DNA of 64,000 nucleotides from Dichetophora obliterata (lineage: Eukaryota > Arthropoda > Insecta > Diptera > Sciomyzidae). Made by a program: the position numbers and the translations under genes. The stretch covers positions 269,116,074 through 269,180,073 of the forward strand of contig OY986435.1 in assembly GCA_963920525.1 (NCBI GenBank), written 5' to 3'. How positions within the stretch are numbered: the stretch's first letter is position 1; every line of letters begins with the position of its first letter. The notes below the pieces were generated by a model. That model was not told where the DNA came from and ran no database searches. It saw nothing but the letters and a program-made list of their open reading frames with translations. Shown here piece after piece: positions 41,186-54,822 of this stretch.

Positions 41186-42501
41186 AAGGGTCCGCCAAAT
41201 AACTTTTTTTTTTTTGAAAATTCTAAAAAAAAACTACTAAATATTTTCTCAAATTTCTTTTTTTTATTTGAAAGTACAATCTTTCCGGTTAATAATGGAA
41301 AATAATTTCATTCAAATGGCTGCCTCGGCTGGCCATGCAGTTGCCTACACGATCGGTCCAATTTTTAAGCACATTATTATATCCGATTGTGTGCAGCTGT
41401 ATTTCACCAATGGCTTCACGAATATTTTCCTTTAAAGCGTCAATTGTCTCTGGCTTGTCGGCGTAACACTTACCTTTGAGAGCACCCCACAAATAATAGT
41501 CCAACGGTCTCAAATCGCAGCTCCGAGGTGGCCAAACGACATCAGCTCTGCGGCTGATAATGCGATCTTCCAAAACAGGGCGCAAAACATCGAGTGTAGC
41601 TTGGGCTGTGTGGCACGTAGCGCCGTCCTGTTGAAACCAAATTTTGCCAATATCCTCCTCTTAAATTTTTGTGAACAAAAATTCGTTCAACATGGCCCGA
41701 TAACGATCGACATTGACTGTAACGGCCACTCCTTGCTCACTTTCGAAAAAAATGGCCCAATTATGCCTCTTGGACGGATGGACCAAAATCTGCACCAAAC
41801 AGTGACTCGTTTTGGGTGCAGCGGCTTTTCAATGTATGCGTGTGGGTTTTCTGTGCCCCAAATACGACAATTTTGCTTGTTTACATACCCGGCAAGATCA
41901 AAATGAGCTTCATCTGAAAAGATGATTTTTTTGGCAAAATCGGCATCTTCTGTAAGTCGATCGCAGTCCCACTTAGCGAAGCGAAAACGCATTGGATGGT
42001 CAGTTGGCTTCAACTCCTGAACCAATTGGACTTTGTATGGCGTCATACCAAGGTCTTTATGCAAAATTCTTCTCAATGATGTCTCCGAAATGTTCAATTG
42101 TTGAGAACGACGGTGGATTTGTGGTTGATGGCGCTTCACGCACACTTTCTGCCACAGCAGCAATATTCTCGGGTGTACGCACTGCTTTTGGCTTTTCACG
42201 CTTTGGTTTATCGATGAGGATGCTAGTTTCTTTCACTTTTTTCACAAGATAACGAACATACGGAGCTGACGGCGCTTCTCTTCTTCCAAAATCCGTACGC
42301 AATTTTCGCACACATTCTGCAACATTACCATGATTTTCAAAGTAATGTCGCAATATTTCCCAGCGTTGTTCAAGCGTATACACAACCATATTCGTTCAGC
42401 GGAAGGATAAAACTAATTATCTGTCAAATCAGACATGAGCTAAGTGTTACCATTCACGAAATAAGCACTAGTTGAAAAAAAACGTTAGATGGCGGACCCT
42501 G
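41186..42501 (-). mobile_element. mariner-type element with TIRs and TA duplication
   Basis: Ends AAGGGTCCGCCAAATAAC (41186) and complement GTTAGATGGCGGACCCTG (42501), flanked by TA at 41184-41185 and 42502-42503. 1.3 kb, with the transposase on the minus strand filling it. The element is structurally whole but its gene is broken. Confidence 0.9.
41289..42389 (-). pseudogene. mariner-type transposase, frameshifted
   Basis: Starts at 42389: MVVYTLEQRWEILRHYFENH, first helix-turn-helix with NVAECVRKLRTDFGRREAPS. A frameshift at about 42060-42120 leads to TSLRRILHKDLGMTPYKVQL, IIFSDEAHFDLAGYVNKQNC (first catalytic Asp) and PHAYIEKPLHPKRVTVWC. Another shift near 41690 leads to WPPRSCDLRPLDYYLWGALK, with the third acidic residue, and the C-terminus. 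The second-Asp region (QDGA-like, about 41630) is in a further frame. Same group as the element at 62405. Confidence 0.88.
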
Positions 42502-42503
42502 TA

Positions 42504-44125
42504 TATAAGCAGCATTTGTATTTTTTTGATTTTTTATTTAATTTTTTTTTTTTAATTTTATTCAAGATCCTAAGCTGACAACTCTTAATGTAATTGCATT
42601 AATTTTCTCTCAGTTTTTGTGTTTCTCTTTTCTTGTGATTTTTTCTTTTTGTTGTTTATACATCTCATGATTATTATTTATTTATTTGTCTAGATTTAAT
42701 TTTAATATGATACAAACAAAGAATTCTTCGTTCTTTTTTATAAACTAAAACACGAAGGTGTAAAAAAGCACCGCGTCCGGTTCCAAGCACTGGCAGATGC
42801 TTGCTGTGAAAATTCACCACATTGTGACTTTCATGTAGTCACCTTTTCGGTTACATTAAATGAATGTTCCTCTCAATGATTTAGTATTTGTTGGATGTTC
42901 GGAAAAGTAGTTAGTGCGCTGCTGCCACAAAATGTGTTTTTATCTTTTTTTTCCCATCGTAAAATATAGTATATAATGTGAAATTCTGTTGTTTTATTAA
43001 AGTTATACGGTGTTTTTGCATGTGCTAACTATACGCTGGCTATCGTGGCCCTTGATATAAAGTGAAAAACCGTAGATTAAAAAAAAAATATGCGAATAAT
43101 AATACTTTTTTTTGTTTCTTTTCTTTTTTGCAAAGTGATTATATGAAATTTATGGGGAGAACCCGCCATCATTAGAGTCCAAATTTTGCCGGTCGGTCGT
43201 TAGCTTGAGTTGGCGCTTCAGTTCGTCGTTAATCGTTAAAGTATTGTTGTGACTTTTTCCAGATACGTTGCCCGTTGCCACAACATGTGATTATCTAGTG
43301 AAGCAAACTGAATTTGCTGATATTCTATAGTTAGTTAACATATGAATAGTTAGCAAAAAATTATTGTATGTACTTTTTCATTTCCAATCTCAGCAGTGTT
43401 TGTGCCTCGGATTACACAACGCTAAATATGAATGTGTGTGTGTGTGTGAGTGAGCTTATTCGCATGTATCGCGTTATTTGCAATTCAAATAATAAAGTAA
43501 AATAAACAAAAAATTAAAAAAAAAATTTTAAATACAATCAACTCTTTATTGATTATCGCCAGCAAGCAACAATTAAGTTAAGTTTAGTAAACTTTTGGAA
43601 TAATGCGACGCAAGAAGTGAGTCAAATGAAGAATTTTTGTTTTTAATAATTAAAATGTATTAACTTTTATTTAGCACTTAACAATAATAATGAGAACTGT
43701 CATCTTTTTTTTGTCATATAATTGAACTAGATTTAATCGAACTAGTTAGTTTTAAATTTTAATTGCACTTGAAGTAGTTATTTTCGATAAATATATCAAA
43801 AATAAAATAGAAAATATAAGGAACAATAAATAAATGACCCGATAGGAATAGTTTTATTTAAGCAATCTACTTTTAAATGAGACTAATTATGCACAATTCT
43901 CATATGGTTTGTTGTATAGAAGATATACAGGATTGATAAATTACTTTCATTTTGGTATACAAATTTTGAAAAAATTGTATTAAATGAAAAAAGAAAGTAT
44001 GAAATAATTGTTTTTTTATTGAAATTTTAATGTTTTTCAAAATTCAGTTAAAAAAAAAGTTTTTTATAATCACAGAAAGGAGCACAAGTGGTCATTAATA
44101 TTCAGAGAAAGATATCACTAAAATC
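42504..44125. other. Intergenic DNA with a short (TG)n run
   Basis: No gene seen. A GTGTGTGTGTGTGT run lies at about 43433-43450. Sequence is AT-rich with T homopolymers around 42540. Confidence 0.5.
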
Positions 44126-44165
44126 CAGGGCCGTAGTCAAAGGGATTTTCGGGGTTCAAACCACC
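44126..44165 (+). repeat. Solo hAT-like transposon end (CAGGGCCGTAGTC)
   Basis: CAGGGCCGTAGTCAAAGGGA resembles the terminal repeat of many hAT elements (CAGGGCCGTAGC type). No partner end with a matching target duplication was found nearby. Confidence 0.4.
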
Positions 44166-44389
44166 CAGAGTGTTGACATATTAATAAAAATTAATGTATT
44201 TAAACAATTATTTCACTAAATCACTTACATATGTTATAAAAAAACTTAAAAAGTCATATACTGAAGTGGCGTTTACGTGTAAAAATCGTTGTTATGAGTT
44301 GCATCCTGTAAATAAACAACAAAAGTGCAAACCAGTTTAAGTTTATTGTCTATAAATTTTACAATTTTTTCAGACAAGCAAACAATTAA

Positions 44390-45136
44390 ATTAAGATTAT
44401 TAAATTAAATTAACCAGTATAATAGAGATTAAGTGCATACATATATTCATTTTTAGAGTAAGAAAAATCAATTCTTATTTCTGAATTCAGTAAATTAAAC
44501 TCGCTTAAACATCTATTCATAGTTTCAAACAACAAATAGTTTGATCTACAAAAGTTGATTTTAAAATAATTAAATTTCCTTAAATTTATATTTGGAACAT
44601 TGAAATTAATGATGCCTAGTAAATAGGAACAATCAATATTACCACAAACTATGTCATATAAAAAAGCAAGTGATTGTATTTTTCGTCTCGTTTCCAATGA
44701 CTTCAAATTCAATAATAAACAACGAGCGTTATATGATGGCAGTGGTTCAACAAAATTAAATGATTTTAAAGCAAATTTAATTTTTTTTTTAATACGCTCA
44801 ATTCTCATGATATGAACCAAGTAATATGGGTTCCATGTAAAGGATGCATATTCAAGACGAGACCTTACAAAAGCCATAAAAAGATTTTTTAACGTGTAGG
44901 GATCCGAAAAGTTTGAACAGTTTCTTCTTAAAAATGCATATACTGAATATGATCGCGAAAGTGTGCACGTAAATGATTATTGAAAGAAAAGTTTGAGTCC
45001 AAATTACTTCTAAATCTTTAATCTCATCTACAAATTGAAGTTGAGTATTTCCAATATAATATGTAGATGAAAAAACTGTTCTAGCAAAGATTATATAGTA
45101 TAAAGATGTGCCACGTAGAACATTAAAAAGTAACAA
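44390..45136 (-). pseudogene. LINE RT C-terminal fragment
   Basis: Minus strand. 45136-44900 holds STYYIGNTQLQFVDEIKDLE, the region after the RT palm. 44877-44410 holds MAFVRSRLEYASFTWNPYY, ERIKKKIKFALKSFNF and a long C-terminal tail. A frameshift near 44870 separates them. It is a 5'-truncated non-LTR element of the Jockey/R1-like group, different from the other LINEs here. Confidence 0.78.
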
Positions 45137-45267
45137 ATATTTTTCAGATCAATACGTAAGCTTTTGTGAGCGCGATGAAAAAGCTTTCTAGAGAGAAAAG
45201 TTTCAAATCCTTGCGTGCGAATTCTCTGCAATGCTCTTTCACTCTTCACTCCACAATGCTTCACAGC

Positions 45268-46267
45268 CAGCGTTGCCATATGCTCCGATATATCGGATAT
45301 GTTACGATTTTAAAACTTGAATCCGACGTTCCGATATTTGACTAAAATTCTTCAAAATTTTACGATTTAAGAAAAAGTAGATCCGGCGTACGATTTTGCA
45401 TATATTTTTATATACATATATACATGAAAAGAAAAAAATAGTATAATAAAATTGATGGCAACTTTAAAATAAAAAGATGCGATGCTACTTCTACATTTCC
45501 AATAATGGAAAATTTTATTTTTGAATTGTTGAGCTTACCGAATTCCTCCACTAACGATGAGCGAACTTTTAGTCAAATAAATATTAATAAAACTAAAGTT
45601 CGCAATAGATTAGAACTATTAGATTAGAACACAATGGAAGGAACTCTGCATACAAAAGATTATCTGCGTATAAAATCTTTTAACTGTTTTAGTCTTGAAA
45701 TTGATAAAGAATTAATAAACAAATTTAATAAAGCAATGTATATATGACTTCGAAAAAATTATATTTTTTACATATTTTTTTCACTAAAATCCAATTTTAT
45801 TGTAGTTTTTGCTGGCTTAAAAAACAACATTTTTTTCGTTAATTTACTTGAAGCAAAAGCTTTACATTTATAGAGTTAAAATTGAAAAATTATGTATTAT
45901 AGCTCTATGCATTTAATTTTTACCGATTTAAGAGATCTTCATTAAACCAAACTGCGATGCAAATGTGTTTTTAATTTGATTTTTGTTTGTGTGCTCAAAA
46001 ATATTTTCAAAATCTAATTTATTATAATATATTTTCTATACATATAATCATTATTGGCTTTTGAAAAAAAGGTGATTTATTTAAATAAATAAACCTTAAA
46101 TATACGTCATACGTCTAATAAAATGCAATTTTTTATTTGTCTTCTTTGTTGTAAAATGCGACTGAAAATTTCTTAGTTCTTGTTTTCAGAGTTTCACAAA
46201 TCCGACTAGAAATCCGACGAGCAGAGTGCAAAAGTTACGCTGTAAAATTTTTTTTATGGCAACACTG
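45268..46267 (+). mobile_element. hAT element remnant, exactly 1 kb, with 8-bp duplication
   Basis: Ends CAGCGTTGCCATA (45268) and TATGGCAACACTG (46267). Perfect 8-bp target duplications TTCACAGC lie at 45260-45267 and 46268-46275. CCGAC/TCCGA motifs cluster near both ends. An internal deletion has left only the transposase C-terminus. Confidence 0.92.
45504..45690 (+). pseudogene. hAT transposase C-terminal dimerisation remnant
   Basis: Reads LLSLPNSSTNDERTFSQINI and TKVRNRLEL, then stops; GTLHTKDYLRIKSF can be read just after. This is the hAT dimerisation motif (LPNS...ER.FSQ). Non-functional. Confidence 0.8.
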
Positions 46268-46303
46268 TTCACAGCATAGATCACCACTGCATGGTTTCGC
46301 ATA

Positions 46304-46735
46304 GGCACATATTACACGATGATCGTTGTTCGGCGTTCAAAATATTTTTTTTGTTGCTTTCAATGCGAAACTGTCAAAAAACACAGAACCAGAGCGGATG
46401 AACAATTGTTAGGGCGATCAGGATATGTTCATTTTTGAACGCTGTACATGACAGCAATCACAATCGAAACAAAGTTGCTGGGTGGCAAAATTTAAGATGT
46501 GTTCACTTTTAGCAGCTAAAAAGTACTAGAAGTACTGCTTTTCGACTGAAAGGTATTAAAAAAAAAGTTGCATGAAACCCTTATTTTTAACAAGAATTCT
46601 TACTGGAATAAAGAAAAAAACAAGACTTGATCGCGATGAAACGATCATCATGTGACCTACCAACGATCAAAATGTAAAAGAGCGTAAAAAAGTGTTCATT
46701 GAACGCCGATCAACGATCATCGTGTAATATGTGCC
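46304..46735. mobile_element. MITE, GGCACATATTACACGATGAT ends
   Basis: The left end GGCACATATTACACGATGAT is matched by its complement at 46735, and the inverted match extends through GATCGTTG(A/T)TCGGCGTTCA. ATA on both sides (46301-46303 and 46736-46738) may be a 3-bp target duplication. 432 bp, no coding. Confidence 0.87.
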
Positions 46736-46738
46736 ATA

Positions 46739-47461
46739 GCCAGCGAGAGTCGTGAAATTTAATGCTGTAATTGTTTTTTCCGTTGTTGTTGTTGGAACTA
46801 AGCAGTTGTGATCTCTGCTTGACAGCAACAAATGTTTTTCCTTGTTTGCATTATTTTCATGATGATTTCCTTATTTTGTGTTAAGCAGATTTTTCTTATT
46901 CACTGCTTGCTATTAATATTCACTATTTTTGATTGACTATCACCCAGAGCAGTAAAATCTGCATATATATTCAGAATCTTAAAGAAAACTGAATAACGAC
47001 ATACAAATCCATCCAATGAATTCAAAATAGTTTATAAATAAAATTTTTAATTCACATTGAATTTTAAAAAATTGACTAGTAATTAAATTAAATTATTTTT
47101 TTCGTTATTCAGAATAATTAATTATTTTTTATTCATATGAATGCTATTTACAAAGAATGCAATTCAAAAAGAATTTAAAATTTTTCAATAATTAATTCAT
47201 TGTACATTATTATTTTTTGATTCATTGCCTATTCATGTGTTATTCATTATTAATTTTATAGTCGTTATTAATTTTTTATTTATTATTAATTTGGTTCATT
47301 ATTCAATATTCACTAGATTTTTTTCATTTTATAGTAGTTATTATTCAAAAGTCAATGAAAAATTAAAAATGAGTACGAAATTTATAATGAAAAAAAAAGG
47401 TAATAATGAATAAAAAATTAATAAAAAAATTAATAGCGAACATTTTATTTATTAAATAGTG
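46739..47461. other. AT-rich DNA, no gene seen
   Basis: Very AT-rich, with TTATTATTAATTT-like simple sequence and no supported gene. Confidence 0.5.
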
Positions 47462-47560
47462 GTGAATAACAAAATTTTTTATTCATTGTATTTATTATAT
47501 AAAAGTGAATAACAAAATTTTTTTTCATTGTATTTATTATATAAAAGTTAATAACACATT
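47462..47560. repeat. 43-bp tandem repeat, about 2.3 copies
   Basis: Units starting GTGAATAACAAAATTTTTT occur at 47462 and 47505, with a partial third (GTTAATAACAC) at 47548. Very AT-rich. Confidence 0.85.
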
Positions 47561-47679
47561 AATAACAGTGGTAAGCAATTTGAAAAAAGTTTGCGCGACG
47601 AAAACGAACGTTAGTTCCATTGACTATTTTTTCCAGATAATTAAAATCATTAAGACTTTTCCAGGTTGGTTCGAATTTT

Positions 47680-48810
47680 TTTTAGAAGAATTTTTCGACA
47701 TTTTTGAGTTTTGAAAAATATTTCCCCAGCTATGATCCTATAACTCCAAAAATATTCATTTATCTTAACAAGTTTTATAAATATTAACAAATGAGACATT
47801 TATACCTTTTATTTAAAGCTATTATTTCTACGATTATTTGTACGATTTTTGTAGACATTTTCTGAATACTACATTTGTGAAAGAGTAGAAAATATACCGT
47901 TTATTTAAAATTTCCCCTATATTAAAGTGCACAAAAATATGACTTTGATATATAACTTGTGTTTTATTTTTACTTTGTTGTTAAAAAAAAATATTTCGAC
48001 GAAAATATGAAGGTAAAAAGTATGATTGTAGCAGGTAGGATATTTTACGTATTTCGGTTTTAGTAAAAATACTCAAACGTCGTGAGTTCGTACTAAACAA
48101 ATTCTTCAAGCTTTAAAAACCCAATTATCATATATTTAACTAAAGATTTTGTTTACAAACATTGTTCTTAGCGTTTTTCGGTAAATTTAAAAATCCCTAA
48201 AGTAGAATTTTACGTTATAATAGGATTTGCAATTCTGTAAACTCTTTGAAATGAGTAAAATAACAGAAATAACGTAAACAAAGATACGTCAAAAATAAAC
48301 CAAAACAAAATAACGAAATCTTCGCGCTGGTATAAATTAAACACCGTATGTTGCTGCCACTCCCCCTTGCCAAACGCCCATAACATGCTATCAGTAAACC
48401 GGCACGAGTAAATTGTGGCCGAGTGCCGAATTCCGAGGCTGTGCGGCCACCTATAGCTCCAAAGCTATCTGTCCTGGTGTAAGAGTTCGAATACCGAATT
48501 CTGAGGCTTTACGAAATATAATTATAAAGCTATCCGATATCGCATATTTGGCCTGTATAGGAAGAAATTTTGAGTATTAACCATATTTTTTAAACTCTTT
48601 CACAAATGTTGAGTTTAGAAAATTTATACAGAAATCTTTAGATCAATACAAATGATATCTTAAATGATATAAAAGTCTTATTTGCATGTATAAATTTTGT
48701 AATGTGAAAAAAAATACTTTTGAAGTTATAGGATCATAACTGGGGACATATTTTTCAAAACTTAAAAAAAATCGAAAAATCTTTAAAAATTCTTCAATTC
48801 TTTTCGAGTT
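47680..48810. repeat. Long inverted repeat, arms about 240 bp
   Basis: The left arm (about 47680-47930) and right arm (about 48560-48810) are inverted, sharing TATGATCCTATAACT, TTTTGAAAAATAT and CATTTGTGAAAGAGT. The interior (47930-48560) includes a less AT-rich block (48340-48520) with two related units, CCGAATTCCGAGGCT and CCGAATTCTGAGGCT, about 70 bp apart, each followed by AAAGCTATC. It is probably a non-autonomous TIR transposon, although no target duplication was fixed. Confidence 0.65.
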
Positions 48811-50242
48811 GCATTCGCTCTATAATACTCATACAATTTAACACAAAGTCTTTATTAATAAAACTTATATCCTGGTTTGTTTGTTTAATTGACATTTATA
48901 CAAATCTAAATGGCTTAACGGACTTCGCTCAATTTGGGTACACATATTGTGTGCATCCGGGATTAGATTTTAACATACTTAGTTTTGATCACACTCATTC
49001 CAAACATTTTCACTTACGTAAATATTGATATAGAAAATCTTTCTTGAAAAAAATTTTTCGCAAATTAAATTTAAACATTTTCAGTAATTTTAATACCAAA
49101 AACATTCACATATATTTAGAATTTCAGAAATTTTTGGTACAACGACTTTTTCATAAAACATCGTTCCCCAAGAATGAGAAAAAACGACATGAAAATCAAA
49201 ACTTTGACTTTCGATGCAAATATATACGATATTTTTAAATTCATATATATAATTAAAATTTTTTTATCAAAGTTTTAATAATAGCACTTTAAAAAATAGT
49301 TTCAACTGTAGCGTTAGGTCAGTGAATATATTCTTTAATTTTTTTTTCAAAAACGGTCCAAAATATTGAATTTTTATTCAAAAATTATTAAAAAAATGTT
49401 TTTGTTGTATAAATAAGAACAATTGAAAACTGCATTGCTAAGTACTTTTCATATAGTAAAGCATGTATTTGCAATAATATAATAAAAATATATAAAGGTA
49501 GTTAAATAAAAAATTTTACCGCAAAAAACAACTTAAAAAATATTGCTAACAACTTTATTCGCGGCTAAGCTTCAATTGATGGAATCGCCCTTACAATAAT
49601 ATAACACTAAAAATATCATGTGGCAAAACGACAAAAAAAAAACCAAGTCAACACACAAAATATACCTAGATTATGTCTTCTTTATGGTATTATATTCTTT
49701 AAATTATATAACAAAAAGTTAAGAGATAATGCAAAAAATTTAATAACTTTAATTTTTATAATGTTTGTAGGGTAGTTTCGTAAAAATATTGCCTACATTT
49801 TTTAAGTAAAACCTAATTAAATTCTGCTACATTTTGTTGGCAGCTACATCTTTTATTGAGATGTTTCGTGCATCAAATCTTTACATATAATTTCTATTGC
49901 TCTTCAATATTATGCTCACATTTGCTCATATTGTCGCTTTCTTATTCTCTCGCTCTCAAAAGCTTTAAATCGTTCGCTCGCTGACTCTCATAAAGCTTTT
50001 ATGTGGATTTATGATAAATCCACATTCAAATTTTACTGTGCCACTTGCTTGTATGGCGGTGGCACATCTTTCTATTATATTATCTGTGGTTCTAGTCTTA
50101 GCAAACGAAATGTGATAGCATTTATTAATATTAAGAAACAGACAATTTCTCAAGCACCAATTATAAACACGATTTCAGTCTAACTGAAGTAGATAGACAT
50201 CAAAATTATTACGAATGGTCTTATGAGATTAATCGTGATTTA
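48811..50242. other. AT-rich DNA with a short perfect hairpin
   Basis: No gene seen. At about 50001-50025 an 11-bp perfect inverted repeat (ATGTGGATTTA, TGA loop, TAAATCCACAT) could form a hairpin. Confidence 0.5.
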
Positions 50243-50687
50243 CAGCCCTATTCTGGTTGTTAGCTCAACAAGAAATTGTTAAGGAGCTCTTGTTAACCTG
50301 ATGTTATGTTATGTAAATATTAGTATTCTTAAAAATCACTTATAACATAAAAGCTTTTAAATTTCACCATGCATGGCGAAAATCGAAAAATTTGCCACGG
50401 CTACTGAAAGATTTCATTATCAACACTTAAAAAGAGTAAAAATTCTTTCATTTTTCAGTTTAATGTATTTAAACTCAATATTATAATTTGTATTTTTTAT
50501 TATTTGTACAACAATTGTATATCTAAGCACATAAATTTCATTCGTTGTTAAGATTCTTTCTGTCATTAACAAAATTGTAAGGAAAAGAGCTTTTAAATTT
50601 GCAGCAGAATAGGAAACCTTAACAAACTTTTAACATTAACTATTTTGTTAATGTGGTGAGCTTAGTTAAGCTGCCAGAATAGGGCTG
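50243..50687. mobile_element. MITE, CAGCCCTATTCTGG ends
   Basis: Inverted ends CAGCCCTATTCTGG (50243) and CCAGAATAGGGCTG (50687), perfect over 14 bp, flanked by TA at 50241-50242 and 50688-50689. Diverged GTTAA(C/G)-rich subterminal sequence. 445 bp, non-coding. Confidence 0.87.
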
Positions 50688-50930
50688 TAAGCCTGGTTTA
50701 GTTTTTGAGGAATGCTTGAAGTTACTCATGAGTTTATAAAAGATGACTTACATTGAAAAGTGTTACGTCAATTGTTTAAGTAATTTTGTGAATTTTTAGG
50801 TTTTAAGATTTATGAAGTTTGGGTAAAAGTTTTTTTTCAAAAATATTGAAAAATTTCTTTTTTTAACAAATTTTCAAATTTTGTTTTTCTTTAAAAACTC
50901 TACAAAAACTTATATTAAAACTTAAAGAAT

Positions 50931-51450
50931 ATGATGAAAGACGAACAATACGATGTCCTTTTAAAAAGGAATAAATGCTTAGAGAAGGAAAACATGGATT
51001 TAAAAAACCAATTATTGAAAATAATTGAGCAAAACACCAATTTGTCCAATCATGTTGCAATTTTAACCGCGAGAGTGGGTGAGTTAATAGACAGCAGTAA
51101 ATCCAAAAAGCGTAAAGTTGTCAAAATATGTAGCCAAATGGAAGCATCAGAAAAACAGGCAGTTTCTATCAGTTTAAGATCTGCAAACAGTTTTCAAATG
51201 GAAGCTCATAACCTCACTTCGGCTGATGCTGATTTTAGGTACAACAATCAAAGGGCTGGCTGCAGTGTTCCTGTAAATGGCGTAGTTATCGGTGAAAGCA
51301 GCAACGGAGATTCTGACATAAATTTCGACAATACCATTTGGCAAAATGTACTTTCCAAAAAACAGTTCCAGAAAAGTAAGAAGCAAAATTCAACAAAATC
51401 TTTAGAAATTGCTACGACACCAATACAATTGAATAAAATGACCGCCGATT
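50931..51450 (+). pseudogene. Jockey-like LINE ORF1, part 1
   Basis: ATG at 50931. The N-terminus is a coiled coil (RNKCLEKENMDLKNQLLKII) followed by a basic patch (SKSKKRKVVK) and a polar linker. The LINE frame runs through TPIQLNKMTAD and is then cut by the 3.37-kb element. The remaining sequence at 54823-55778 continues it in the same phase, giving 492 codons in total including the stop. ORF1 is therefore otherwise open. Confidence 0.85.
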
Positions 51451-51854
51451 CCCAGCGGGAGAAAGAGCGCTTCAATAGACTTCTGGCAGCGCTGCTGTGG
51501 AATCAGCAAGCGCTTGCATCCTCCTTGCCAAACGTGCTTCTTTTAACATTGGCATGTCCTAGGAAAGAAGCAGTTCGAAGTTGATTTCGAAAAAGAGCGT
51601 GAGAGAGAGAGAGAGGACAAAATTATATTGACAAACCACGCTCTCTTACAACTTTTTTTCAAGTTATCAATTCAAATAATTTTTTTCCTATGATCAAAGC
51701 ACACTGCGGAGTTAGCTAGAAAAAAACATCATTTGAACAGTTGCGCGCCTACTCGCGTTTTTGTTTAATCTTATACCGCAAATTATTGCCATATGATAAC
51801 GCATCTTGTTCTCTGTATTTCTTTGAGATTGAATGAACATAAGAAGAGATGAGT

Positions 51855-51874
51855 GCGTTATCATATGATAACGC
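51855..51874. other. Perfect 20-bp palindrome
   Basis: GCGTTATCATATGATAACGC reads the same on both strands. A half site, CATATGATAACGC, occurs 65 bp upstream at 51790-51802. Both lie in the left part of the CCCAGCGG element, so a protein-binding role at its end is possible. Confidence 0.85.
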
Positions 51875-52414
51875 TGAGCGGTAACGGGTTAATAGGAAGC
51901 ATACTTTGTGCATTGAACAAGAAATGGAAGAACAGAAAAAAAACTTCATCAATTGTGCTTATGCTTACTTAACCTGCACAAACAAAAACGTTTATTTCAA
52001 AATTTACTTTGTTTTATTGTCATTTTTTGTTTTATAAGTTTTCTTATAAAATTTATTTTTATAGTTTCTAATTCCTTTTCTGACCGCTGTCTCCAAGCCC
52101 GGATAGCCCAAGTTTTCATTTTTGAATGCGCCTGCAATAATATAAAAATTAATATTCAGAATTTAAAATGTAAACGTTTCAGACCTGAAATATAAAATTG
52201 ATTAGAGAAAAATTTTGAGTTCTTAAGGATATATATGAAAATTCTTTACACCTCTACTTTTTTCTGTAAAAATGTTATATAGAATAGAGAAAAACCTATG
52301 TTAACTAGGACTGAAACGTGAGTGATGCGAGTTGTCGTTATGTTATTACCATAAATATATTTTGAGAATAGTTTTGAGGATTTAATCTCCATTTTATTTT
52401 GGTGGCCAGTCCAA

Positions 52415-54258
<1,844 letters not shown>

Positions 54259-54262
<4 letters not shown>

Positions 54263-54806
54263 TGTGCTCTTTACACCATTCACCAAGTTTGTCGCTAATA
54301 GATTTTTCAGAACTTTCGTTAAAATTTCTTAATAACAAACTTGAGGCAGAAGAAGATGCACCTTCCTCTTGTTCAATTATCTTGAACACAATAATTTTGT
54401 TCAATGATTTCATATGGGCTTGAAATCAAATTATTTGCACATTTTCCTTCTAAGCTATTATCATCTAATTCTTTTTTTTTAAACGCCGAAAATGTCTTGT
54501 GCTTATTCCGCATATATTTTTATTCATTTTGTTTACTTTTGCTTACCTGGATATTTAAGTATTAATCATGATACGATACAACTTTAGCGCACTTTCACTT
54601 CTGAAACTAAATCGCAACTGAATAAAAAAAAATCGGCTTGCCGACAAAAGAACAAACAAAGAAAACCACAAAACTTTGTCTCTGAGGTTGCTTGTTTCGA
54701 GAGAAACCCAGAGAGAAACAATATTTCGAAGTGTGTGCTTCTTTCCTGCTGGACAAGCAACAGTAATGGAGCGCTTCAATCGTGATTCTAGGTCAGCTGC
54801 TGCCAT
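54259..54806 (-). pseudogene. Coding-like pieces of the CCCAGCGG element
   Basis: On the minus strand, ATG at 54806 begins MAAADLESRLKRSITVACPA. A second piece (about 54411-54259) reads IIEQEEGASSSASSLLLRNF and ends SDKLGEWCKEHK, followed at once by the TAA of the trinucleotide array. The left inverted arm encodes a related peptide (LACPRKEAVRS, compare VACPAGKKH). No family recognised with certainty. Confidence 0.4.
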
Positions 54807-54822
54807 TTCGAACCGCTGGGTT

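Noticed and set aside
54555..54806. An ordinary host gene starting at 54806
   Set aside because: It begins inside the inverted end of the CCCAGCGG element and decays after about 25 residues; it is listed only as a transposon piece.
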